Shown here in pieces: positions 32,810-38,852 of a stretch of 38,852 nucleotides of DNA. Both the position numbers and the translations under genes were made by a program. Source of the stretch: Crystallibacter degradans (GTDB taxonomy: Bacteria; Actinomycetota; Actinomycetes; Actinomycetales; Micrococcaceae); contig NZ_JABBCH010000025.1 of assembly GCF_012952295.1 (NCBI RefSeq), positions 1-38,852 on the forward strand, read 5' to 3'. The notes under the pieces were generated by a model. It had not been told where the DNA came from, searched no databases, and saw only the letters and a program-made list of their open reading frames with translations. Positions within the stretch are counted from its first letter, which is position 1. Every line of letters begins with the position of its first letter.

Positions 32810-33847
32810 ATGGCTGCCCGTGAGATTGCCCTACCCGACGACTATCAGGATCTCCTTGGGTTACTAAAGGAGCGGGTTCGCAGCATCCGCGCTCAGGCTC
32901 TGCGCACTGTGAACACCCAGTTGATCGAGCTGTACTGGTCCATCGGGCGGGACATCCTTCAGCGTCAGGAAGTCCAAGGGTGGGGTAGCGGCGTTGTTGG
33001 CAGGCTTGCCGAGGACCTGCGGGCGGAATTCCCGGAGATCTCCGGCTTCTCCCGACGGAATCTGCAGTACATGAGGAGCATGGCCGAACTCTGGGGGAGC
33101 GGACCAAATGTGCCACAGCTTGTGGCACATTTGCCCTGGGGCCACATCCGTATCCTGATCGACAAGCTCGATGACCGCAAAGCGCTGGACTGGTACGCCG
33201 GGGCAGCTGTTGAGTACGGGTGGTCCCGGAACGTGCTGCTGAACATGATCATGGGCCAGGCGATGGAGCGGACAGGTTCCGCGCCCTCGAATTTCGCGGA
33301 AGTGCTTCCGGCGCCGGGGTCGGAGTTGGTACAGCAGGCAGCGAAGGACCCGTACAACTTTGAATTCCTGGGCCTGACCGGTGAAGTGGCAGAGCGGGAC
33401 CTCGAGCAGCGGCTGACTGACCGGATTGTCGAGACGCTGCGCGAGCTCGGTCCGGGCTTCGCATTCGTTGGGCGGCAGGTGCATCTGGAGGTCGGGGGCG
33501 ACGACTTCTATATCGACCTGCTGTTCTTCCACGTCGAGCAGCTGCGCTATTACGTCTTCGAGCTGAAGACGGGCAGGTTCCAGCCCGAGTATGCCGGCAA
33601 GCTGAACTTCTACGTCGCCGTCGTCGACGACCTCATGAAGCGCCAGTTTCACAACGAGACGGTCGGGATCCTGATCTGCGGCAGCAAAAACGATCACACC
33701 GTCCGCTACAGCCTGGGACATTCGACATCGCCGATGGCCGTTTCCACATATACATATGAGCAGTTGCCGGCCGCGGACAAGGCGCTGGTCCCGGGGGAGG
33801 ACCAGCTCACCGCCGCCTTGGACCAGCTCCCAGCGGACGACTCCTAA
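32810..33847 (+). CDS. YhcG/DUF1016-family PD-(D/E)XK nuclease
   Basis: 345-residue protein of the YhcG group, found in mobile regions and some defence loci. Seen: N-terminal DUF1016 helical domain (about residues 8-150) with ALRTVNTQLIELYWSIGRDI, GWGSGVVGRLAEDLRAEFPE and GFSRRNLQYMRSMAELWG, and LPWGHIRILIDKLDD. The C-terminal nuclease core has Asp236 in DDFYIDLLFFH and Glu251-x-Lys253 in VFELKTGRF, followed by KLNFYVAVVDD, so the catalytic set is intact. Start ATG with GAGG close upstream. It is a lone gene with no methylase or restriction partner nearby. Function in the cell is not established; DNA cleavage in defence or element maintenance is the likely field. Confidence 0.9.
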   Translation: MAAREIALPDDYQDLLGLLKERVRSIRAQALRTVNTQLIELYWSIGRDILQRQEVQGWGSGVVGRLAEDLRAEFPEISGFSRRNLQYMRSMAELWGSGPNVPQLVAHLPWGHIRILIDKLDDRKALDWYAGAAVEYGWSRNVLLNMIMGQAMERTGSAPSNFAEVLPAPGSELVQQAAKDPYNFEFLGLTGEVAERDLEQRLTDRIVETLRELGPGFAFVGRQVHLEVGGDDFYIDLLFFHVEQLRYYVFELKTGRFQPEYAGKLNFYVAVVDDLMKRQFHNETVGILICGSKNDHTVRYSLGHSTSPMAVSTYTYEQLPAADKALVPGEDQLTAALDQLPADDS

Positions 33848-34163
33848 CCCTTCCCAGTCTCAAATCACCTGTGTGGGGAACCCCGGAGCCAGGCCCGGCC
33901 AGCACCTGTCAAGGCGAAGCACGGCCATCAATCGCACCTTATCGAGAGGTACGAGTCGATCAGCCTACGAGGCCCTTCCGCCGCGGAAGCGGGAAGCGCT
34001 TCCTTCTCTGCAGTAATCACGGCGGCGCTGGAACACGGAACCGATGGGAGAACCGGGTGAAGCGGAGTGAGGCACGGGAACGGTTTTGACGCCGCGCGGC
34101 GCTCGAGGAACGCCTGGCCGCGGGTGCGGGTAGTCCGCCTGTAGGTCACGGCGGGGGAGTGGA
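33848..34163. other. Gene-free stretch between convergent genes
   Basis: About 315 bases between the YhcG-type gene and a minus-strand orphan. It contains the palindrome GGAAGC-GCTTCC near 33994, which could act as a two-way terminator. No convincing frame on either strand. Confidence 0.4.
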
Positions 34164-34877
34164 TCAGCGGGCGTAGGGCGTTACATGTCTCTCTTCGTTG
34201 AATGGTTCGAACCAGTGCTCGAGTGCCATGGGGGCCAGCCGCAACTGCTGGTTGAATCCTTCATCGTGTTGGAATCCGTCAAGGCTTCGGTCGTACAGCA
34301 TGTCGCTGTCGGTGTCTTCGAGGATTCTCTCGGTGAGCATGCCCCGCCAGTCCGGCTCAAGCTCAAGGTCGTAGGTGTCCGCGGTGACCTCGACCTGGTC
34401 CAGCAGGCACCGTACGGCAAGCTCCTGCGCCACGCAGGTCGGGTACGTCCAGTCGGCTGCCAGCTTGGTTGTCATGTCGGCGGCCACGATCAGGAAACGC
34501 TGGGCGAAGAGCCCGTTGTACTTATCCGCGTACTGCCCCGGCAGGCCCGAAAGAACCCACGTTTCGTCGATGTCCTCGCGCGTGATCGGCCTCTTGCCAT
34601 GCAGCAGGTGAATATCTTCGAACAGTTGGTCGATGAGGATGATGGAGGCGTGCCAGATGGCCCCGGCCAGCAGACGGGCCTGGTCCAGCCTCCGGGCCCG
34701 TTCCGCCTCCGGTATCGCGGCCATCCATGCCAGCGTCTCGGCATCCAGGCCGCCCCGCTCGTCGTCGGAGAGATCCCGGGGGTGTGGAATGTAGCCGAGG
34801 TCTTCCAGACTGAGACCCTTCAGCCGGCCGGCATCCGCGTAGAGCCTGGCAATGATGTTCTCTCGTCCCGTGTCCAT
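34164..34877 (-). CDS. Hypothetical protein, 237 aa
   Basis: Soluble, acidic, mostly helical protein of unknown function. Seen: a polar N terminus with LKGLSLEDLGYIPHPRDLSD, helices around RRLDQARLLAGAIWHASIIL, IDQLFEDIHLLHGK, LAADWTYPTCVAQELAVRCL, and a C-terminal DWRGMLTERILEDTDSDMLY. There is no signal peptide, membrane segment or clear catalytic motif. ATG start without a visible ribosome binding site. The codon pattern and length support a real gene. It lies 120 bases from the pRiA4b ORF-3-like gene on the same strand, so they may be expressed together. Not recognised. Confidence 0.72.
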   Translation of the reverse strand: MDTGRENIIARLYADAGRLKGLSLEDLGYIPHPRDLSDDERGGLDAETLAWMAAIPEAERARRLDQARLLAGAIWHASIILIDQLFEDIHLLHGKRPITREDIDETWVLSGLPGQYADKYNGLFAQRFLIVAADMTTKLAADWTYPTCVAQELAVRCLLDQVEVTADTYDLELEPDWRGMLTERILEDTDSDMLYDRSLDGFQHDEGFNQQLRLAPMALEHWFEPFNEERHVTPYAR

Positions 34878-34997
34878 TCAGCAGATGTTACCGCTGGAGG
34901 CGCCCTATAAATCCCACCGCGGAAGTGGAACCTGGCGCGCATGCCAACGGCGCCGGGGACGGCCCAACCGTCCCGTCCACATGAGTTGACGAGCGTC

Positions 34998-35651
34998 CTA
35001 CTTCGCTGCGGAGGAAAGGGCGGACAGCTCACGGTTGACGGCCGCGACGTCCAGAAACTCCGGATCAAACGGCTTGTCGGTTCCGGTGGTTTCTGCGACC
35101 CGGGCCGAGAGTTCGGCGTGGTCCGGGTGGGCAGGATCGGCCAGAGCATCGAGGAGGTCCTCGTATCCGGGGAAGCCGCCACAGTCCTCCAGGGGGCCCC
35201 GGCGGGCCCCGTCGGTCAGCCGCGCCGGCGGTGTGCCCGGTTCTGCCGGCCGGCGGGAGAGCAGTTCGAGTCCGTGAAGCCAGCTGTCGCCAAAGTCGTA
35301 CTCGTAGAAGGCTTTCCCAGAACCCCGGGCCAGAAGCTGCTCCAGGGAACAGTGCTCCTCCGGCCTGTCCGTGGGCTCTTCGCACCATTCTGCCGGGAGC
35401 CACTGGAGAGGCTCGGGGAGCGCGCCGTCGGCCGGACGCAGCGGCGCAAACGGGTCGCTGTCGGTGAACCGGTGCAGATGGACATCCTCCCAGCCGAACG
35501 CCACCTGAAGGATCCGGTGTACCTGGGCGAGCTGGACGGAACCGCGGATCTCCAGCAAACGCCAAATTTCCGGCTCCGTGCCGACCAGCCGGACACGAAT
35601 CTGCAGAATCCACTCCGTGCCGTCCGCGGTCTTGGCCTCGTCCTGTTTCAC
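34998..35651 (-). CDS. Plasmid pRiA4b ORF-3 family protein
   Basis: 217-residue protein of the pRiA4b ORF-3-like (MM3350-like) family, frequent on plasmids and beside transposable elements; molecular role unknown. Seen: the family pattern LQIRVRLVGTEPEIWRLLEI, VQLAQVHRILQVAFGWEDVHLHRF, the FYEYDFGDSWLHGLELL motif (about residues 114-130), and the conserved tail with GARRGPLEDCGGFPGYEDLL and DPEFLDVAAVN. Complete length. GTG start; ribosome binding site weak. It marks this segment as accessory DNA. Confidence 0.88.
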   Translation of the reverse strand: MKQDEAKTADGTEWILQIRVRLVGTEPEIWRLLEIRGSVQLAQVHRILQVAFGWEDVHLHRFTDSDPFAPLRPADGALPEPLQWLPAEWCEEPTDRPEEHCSLEQLLARGSGKAFYEYDFGDSWLHGLELLSRRPAEPGTPPARLTDGARRGPLEDCGGFPGYEDLLDALADPAHPDHAELSARVAETTGTDKPFDPEFLDVAAVNRELSALSSAAK

Positions 35652-35753
35652 CCGACCATCGTCTCAGGCTGACGGCCGGTCCGGGGATCTGTCGAGGCGG
35701 TCGGAGACTTACGGAATCAGCCCCCGGGGAATGCGGTTGGCAGACTGCTGGCC

Positions 35754-36056
35754 ATGGCTCCGGCGATTGAGGTGTCCCAGGACACTGGATCTGCTCAGGG
35801 TTCAGGCGGAAGCGGCGGATCAGCCGCTCGGCGACTACGTGCATGCCCTGGCAGCGGCGGCGGACCGGCGGCACGTTTCAACCGGCTCGGTGAGGCGATA
35901 CGGAAAACGACTGCGGACCAGGTCGAGTCCCAGGCCGCGGAAACGGCGGCCTGGGAAGCCACCGAACTGGCTGATCCGCAGAAGCAAGGAACCTGGTCAG
36001 AAGAAATGAGGGTCGCGGCTTTTGCCGATAGTTGTCTTAGGCGGCGATTTACTTGA
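35754..36056 (+). pseudogene. Frameshifted antitoxin-like small gene
   Basis: No single frame gives a sensible protein, but a three-part reading does. Frame 3 gives MAPAIEV from ATG 35754. Frame 1 gives RTLDLLRVQAEAADQPLGDY, then VHALAAAADRRH (about 35784-35878). Frame 3 again gives RFNRLGEAIRKTTADQVESQ, then AAETAAWEATEL. Joined, it resembles a small antitoxin or RHH-type regulator with a C-terminal helix. Two opposite frameshifts would therefore be needed, through decay or sequence error. The frame ends at 36056 inside the first dif-like site. No toxin gene is seen next to it. Confidence 0.4.
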
Positions 36057-36077
36057 CATAACGTTCGTTACGGCAAA
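36050..36077 (-). other. dif-like Xer recombination site 1
   Basis: In minus orientation it has the 11-6-11 layout of a dif site: XerC-type arm TTTTGCCGTAA, six-base centre CGAACG, XerD-type arm TTATGTCAAGT. The XerD arm matches the E. coli dif arm TTATGTTAAAT at 9 of 11 positions and is identical to the arm of the second site at 37014-37041. Function is inferred from this layout and from the pair. Confidence 0.7.
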
Positions 36078-36280
36078 AACTCACGGGAGTAGAAGTAGCT
36101 GCGAGAACTCCCGTTCCATGGCCGGTCCCGTGCCACTGTCCTTTTCCACTGCCTGTCTCATCTAAAGTGGCCCAATCTCATTTGACGTGGACCATTAGCG
36201 GGATCTGTTCACCACAGTCGGCCCATTGGCGCTTTCTGCCAAGCGTTTGTGGCTGTTGGGATGACGGTATTCGCCAACCG
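36078..36280. other. Spacer with a hairpin between dif-like site 1 and the tandem repeat
   Basis: Contains an 8-bp inverted repeat ACGGGAGT (36083-36090) / ACTCCCGT (36107-36114) directly beside the dif-like site, then the IS-end-like motifs at 36154-36194. No gene seen. Confidence 0.4.
36154..36194 (+). repeat. Two IS-end-like motifs
   Basis: TGTCTCATCTAAAGTGGCCC(A) at 36154-36174 and TCTCATTTGACGTGGACCA at 36176-36194, both in plus orientation, related to the three motifs at 31245-31343. Two tandem copies with the same direction look like one end of an IS21-like element whose body is missing. Confidence 0.45.
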
Positions 36281-36977
36281 CTGAGACTTTTGGACAACTC
36301 GGTTATGATTTGCACGTGTCGCCTGTGAAACAACACGTGAATTTGTCCGATAACAGCCGAGTTGTCGTGAGTGTCTGGCTACTTGTCCAACAGACGAGCG
36401 TGGATTCAGGGGTGCTCAACCGGGTGTTGTGACGGCCGATCTGTCCAAACCTTTGGCTGGAGAGTGAGCAGACCGATTTTTCTGTGGCCGTCAGTAGCCG
36501 CGAACGCAGCCGGGCCGCAGGTCGTCGAGGCTGACTCCGAACTCGGCAGTTCTGCTGGTAATGATGTCGATTGCGATCTCGACGAGTTCGTTGGACACAC
36601 CGCTGAGACTTTTGGACAACTCAGTTGTAATTCGGACATGTCGCCTGTGAAACAACAGAATTGTGTCCGATAACAGCCGAGTTGTCGTGAGTGTCTGGCT
36701 ACTTGTCCAACAGACGAGCGTGGATTCAGGGGTGCTCAACCGGGTGTTGTGACGGCCGATCTGTCCAAACCTTTGGCTGGAGAGTGAGCAGACCGATTTT
36801 TCTGTGGCCGTCAGTAGCCGCGAACGCAGCCGGGCCGCAGGTCGTCGAGGCTGACTCCGAACTCGGCAGTTCTGCTGGTAATGATGTCGATTGCGATCTC
36901 GACGAGTTCGTTGGACACACCGCTGAGACTTTTGGACAACTCAGTTGTAATTCGGACATGTCGCCTGTGAAACAACA
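36281..36977. repeat. Tandem direct repeat, about 320-322 bp, two full copies and a 55-bp partial third
   Basis: Units start at CTGAGACTTTTGGACAAC: 36281-36602, 36603-36922 and a partial 36923-36977. The two full copies are nearly identical; they differ mainly in the first 80 bases. Each unit contains GACAACTC and CGAGTTGTC arms around a short non-coding core. Plus-strand frames repeat too but look random. On the minus strand each unit carries a better-looking frame (TTELSKSLSGVSNELVEIAI, then DIITSRTAEFGVSLDDLRP) ending at 36491 and 36811, with no clear start. Confidence 0.85.
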
Positions 36978-37013
36978 AATTGGCCAAAAACCCCTTCTGA
37001 CTAGGCGTTTTGT

Positions 37014-37041
37014 TTTGCCGATAATGGAGATTATGTCAAGT
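37014..37041 (+). other. dif-like Xer recombination site 2
   Basis: XerC-type arm TTTGCCGATAA (37014-37024), centre TGGAGA, XerD-type arm TTATGTCAAGT (37031-37041). This has the exact 11-6-11 dif layout and lies in opposite orientation to site 1 at 36050-36077. The XerC arm matches E. coli dif at 7 of 11 positions, the XerD arm at 9 of 11. It resembles what I recall of actinobacterial dif sequences. Confidence 0.75.
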
Positions 37042-37242
37042 AAAATGGGCGCGGTAAAAGAAGCGCTTGGCGAAAGCGTTGAAAACAGTATCGCACCGCT
37101 CCCCTTCCCTAAGCAACTGGAAGGAGCCCGGGCCGGCAGGCAGCTATGCTTCCCGGGTTCACTGACACGTCCGGCCACGCGATACCCGTTGCGTGAACCG
37201 TTGCAGCTGAATACCGATAACGGCGCATATGACATGGCGTAG
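37033..37242 (+). CDS. Possible small protein, 69 aa, starting inside dif-like site 2
   Basis: The ATG lies in the XerD arm (TTATGTCAAG). The first 40 residues look protein-like (MSSKMGAVKEALGESVENSI, then APLPFPKQLEGARAG); the rest is Pro/Arg-rich and less convincing. A second in-frame ATG is at 37045. GGAG is only 3 bases before the first ATG. Could be a truncated gene whose start was joined to new sequence. Not recognised. Confidence 0.3.
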   Translation: MSSKMGAVKEALGESVENSIAPLPFPKQLEGARAGRQLCFPGSLTRPATRYPLREPLQLNTDNGAYDMA

Positions 37243-37253
37243 TCTGCGTATTT

Positions 37254-37457
37254 CATCTGATGAATCATGACGGCTCCTCTCCCCGCTGTGATGCGGGACG
37301 CCCATGGAAGGGCGAGTTTACGCGGATCACTGGCTGATCCCGGCTCTGTTGTCGGCTTCGGCGCGGCATCCGCTTGAGGGCGCGGCGCAGTCTTGTTCGG
37401 ACTCGGAAACTGTCTCTGACCTGCAGGTTTGCCTTGAAGTCTCATCTGATGAATCAT
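37254..37457. repeat. Direct repeat of a short palindrome in front of the recombinase
   Basis: The 15-mer CATCTGATGAATCAT occurs at 37254-37268 and 37443-37457, 189 bases apart. Each copy contains the palindrome TCATC-T-GATGA; the first extends to TTCATC-T-GATGAA. The second copy ends 43 bases before the chosen recombinase start. They may be binding or crossover sites of the recombinase or of the HTH protein encoded after it. Confidence 0.45.
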
Positions 37458-37499
37458 TGATTCGTTTGTTTGTGCGGCGTCTGGAGGCGGAAATTGGGT

Positions 37500-38600
37500 G
37501 TGGACCGGTCAGGTCGGGTGCTTGTTGTGGCGGGGTCGGTTCCGCTGCTGCATCCCGAGCAGCACACCGTCGAGGAAATGCTGGACGGGTGGCGCAACCA
37601 GCAGCTCTCGCGCAACCTGCAGTTCGACACGATCGCCCAGCGGATCCGCTATGTCCGCCGGTTTATCGAGCACATGAACGAGTTTCCGTGGAACTGGACG
37701 CCGGCCCATGTCGAGGAGTACTTCGGCGATCTGCGCTCCATCAAGCGCCTGTCACACTCCTCGGTGCGGGCCCAGCAATCCGCCCTGAGGGCATTCACCT
37801 CCTACATCGCCAACCCCGACTACGGCTGGGACCGACGCTGCGAAGAGCTCTTCGGCACCCACCCGGCCCAGGTGTTCTTCGAGTGGAACAGCGCCCCACA
37901 CGTGCAGGAATACGAGGGCGGGCCTGCGAAGCGCCCGTTCACACGCCGGGAGCTGCAGATGCTCTTCGACCACGCTGACGACGAGGTCGAACGCGCCGCA
38001 GCCTCCGGAAAGAAGGGCTGGCAGTCGGCCTACCGGGACGCGGTCATGCTCAAGGCGGCCTACTCCTACGGGCTGCGGTTCAACGAGCTGAGACACCTGC
38101 AGGCGGTGGACTTCGCCGCCAACCCGCACGCCCGCCGGTTCGGGAGGTTCGGGGTCTGCAAGGTCCGCTTCGGCAAGTCCCGCAGGGCTTCCCCTCCGAA
38201 GCCCCGCAGCGTGCTGACGGTCTTCGACTGGACCCCCGGGATCTTCGAGGACTGGCTCGCCAACGGCCGCGGCACCCTCGACACGCTTGACCTGTTCCCC
38301 AGCGAACGCGGTGGGCTGATCAGCGAATCCACTCTCCTGCGGCGGCTGCGCCGCTATGTCCAGGAGCTCGGGATCCCCTCGGACGGGTTGGACCTGCATT
38401 CGTTGCGGCGTTCCTATGCGACCCATCTTCTGGAGGATGGATGGGATCCTAGGTTTGTGCAGTATCAGATGGGACACGAACATGCCTCCACGACCGGCAT
38501 CTATCAGTTCGTCAGCGACGACTTCCGCGCCACGACCCTGCGGACCGGGCTCGAGCGGACCGTCACGGAAGCCTTCAGGCGCCCGGGAGGTGACTGGTGA
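37500..38600 (+). CDS. Tyrosine-type site-specific recombinase
   Basis: Phage-integrase-type DNA recombinase, 366 residues. Seen: N-terminal SAM-like DNA-binding domain (about 15-115; VEEMLDGWRNQQLSRNLQFD, RYVRRFIEHMNEFPW) and a catalytic domain with Arg193 (YSYGLRFNELRHL), His300 and Arg303 (DLHSLRRSYATHL), His326 (QMGHEHAST) and nucleophile Tyr335 (GIYQFV). The set is complete. GTG 37500 is preferred, with GGAGG upstream at a rather long distance; TTG 37470 is an alternative. Its GTGA overlap with an HTH gene makes a two-gene unit. It is not an obvious XerC/XerD, which are about 300 residues, so action on the dif-like sites nearby is uncertain. Confidence 0.9.
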   Translation: MDRSGRVLVVAGSVPLLHPEQHTVEEMLDGWRNQQLSRNLQFDTIAQRIRYVRRFIEHMNEFPWNWTPAHVEEYFGDLRSIKRLSHSSVRAQQSALRAFTSYIANPDYGWDRRCEELFGTHPAQVFFEWNSAPHVQEYEGGPAKRPFTRRELQMLFDHADDEVERAAASGKKGWQSAYRDAVMLKAAYSYGLRFNELRHLQAVDFAANPHARRFGRFGVCKVRFGKSRRASPPKPRSVLTVFDWTPGIFEDWLANGRGTLDTLDLFPSERGGLISESTLLRRLRRYVQELGIPSDGLDLHSLRRSYATHLLEDGWDPRFVQYQMGHEHASTTGIYQFVSDDFRATTLRTGLERTVTEAFRRPGGDW

Positions 38601-38852
38601 AGCGGCAGGTTGAGTATCGCTGGCGCCTTGCGGAGCTGATGGCCGCGCGAGGCCTTCACAACACCACCGACCTCATACCGCTGCTCGCCGAGCGCGGGAT
38701 CGTCCTCTCCCGCCCCCAGGTCTATCGGCTCGTGAACCAGAAGCCCGAACGCGTCGCACTGCAGCTCATCTCCGCGATCTGCGACATCTTCTCCTGCGGC
38801 CCGGAGGACCTCATCACGGTCACCGCAGCAGACGTAAAGGCCCGCAAGACCG
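38597..38852 (+). CDS. XRE-type HTH protein, cut by the window end
   Basis: The first 85 residues of a small DNA-binding protein. Seen: RLAELMAARGLHNTTDLIPL (helix 1-2), then SRPQVYRLVNQKPERVALQL (recognition helix region) and ICDIFSCGPEDLITV, the Cro/C1-type pattern of YozG-like regulators. GTG start overlapping the recombinase TGA, with GGAGG before it. Probably regulates or assists the recombinase. Confidence 0.8.
   Translation, partial: MKRQVEYRWRLAELMAARGLHNTTDLIPLLAERGIVLSRPQVYRLVNQKPERVALQLISAICDIFSCGPEDLITVTAADVKARKT

Noticed and set aside
32503-32811. Minus-strand frame of 102 codons in front of the YhcG gene
   Set aside because: Its start lies at the YhcG start codon, there is no ribosome binding site and no recognisable domain; it passes through the GTCTCA palindrome.
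36385-36596. Integron attC-like site (GTCCAAC near 36388 and GTTGGAC near 36590)
   Set aside because: The two 7-mers fit the R box pattern, but the internal boxes and expected spacing are missing and there is no integron integrase. Probably chance.
36281-36977. CRISPR array
   Set aside because: The units are about 320 bp and nearly identical throughout; there are no short repeats with unique spacers and no cas genes.
36371-37242. Plus-strand frames in the tandem repeat (36371-36673 and 36691-37242)
   Set aside because: They repeat only because the DNA repeats; the translations are Trp/Cys/Arg-rich with no ribosome binding site. Only the part after 37033 was kept, as a weak candidate.
37304-37978. 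Plus-strand frame of 224 codons overlapping the recombinase
   Set aside because: Most of it is a shifted reading of the recombinase gene, with Arg/Pro/His-rich sequence.

Overview
The window reads as DNA from a high-GC actinobacterium, most likely a member of the Micrococcaceae such as Arthrobacter or a close relative. The grounds are the GC-rich genes with frequent GTG and TTG starts, a long-form LldD2-type lactate dehydrogenase as found in mycobacteria, U-tract-poor hairpin terminators and a large actinobacterial-style MobF relaxase. This assignment is inference; there is no rRNA or other marker gene. The relaxase and its surroundings point to a conjugative plasmid or an integrated conjugative element.

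Region 1 (1-20.2 kb) is a catabolic island. After the end of a broken-looking MFS transporter come a hydroxypyruvate/glyoxylate reductase and glycerate kinase pair (minus strand), a LysR regulator, a cysteine-free sarcosine-oxidase-like flavoprotein (minus), and a long plus-strand operon: hyuA-hyuB (ATP-dependent hydantoinase/oxoprolinase), a complete dipeptide-type ABC importer (binding protein, two permeases, fused double ATPase), a second LysR, an SDR, an AldA-type aldehyde dehydrogenase and LldD. The likely logic is to import a small amide or cyclic amide, open it with ATP, oxidise the amine and alcohol/aldehyde products, and feed 2-hydroxy/2-oxo acids to glycerate and 2-phosphoglycerate. 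The substrate is unknown. A 12-bp motif is shared by the control regions of the first LysR gene and hyuA.

Region 2 (20.2-31.2 kb) is plasmid-like. It holds gene remnants, a small orphan gene, and two cassettes of the same build: an almost identical leader of about 365 bp, a gene (DprA-like, then DUF4192), a terminator hairpin and a perfect 13-14 bp inverted repeat. Small genes, an HNH nuclease, a coiled-coil HTH protein, a candidate oriT and the 1,491-residue MobF relaxase-helicase follow. The duplicated leader is the best candidate for an undescribed element. A testable idea is that it drives early expression of leading-region genes during conjugation.

Region 3 (31.2-38.85 kb) is a patchwork bounded by copies of a 21-bp motif that looks like an IS-end transposase site. 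It contains a VldE-like cell-wall hydrolase whose last codons are read out of such a motif, a YhcG-type PD-(D/E)XK nuclease, an orphan gene, a pRiA4b ORF-3-like gene and a decayed antitoxin-like gene. Beyond that, two dif-like (XerC/XerD-type, 11-6-11) sites face each other about 0.96 kb apart and enclose a 320-bp tandem repeat. A tyrosine recombinase and the start of an overlapping HTH gene close the window.
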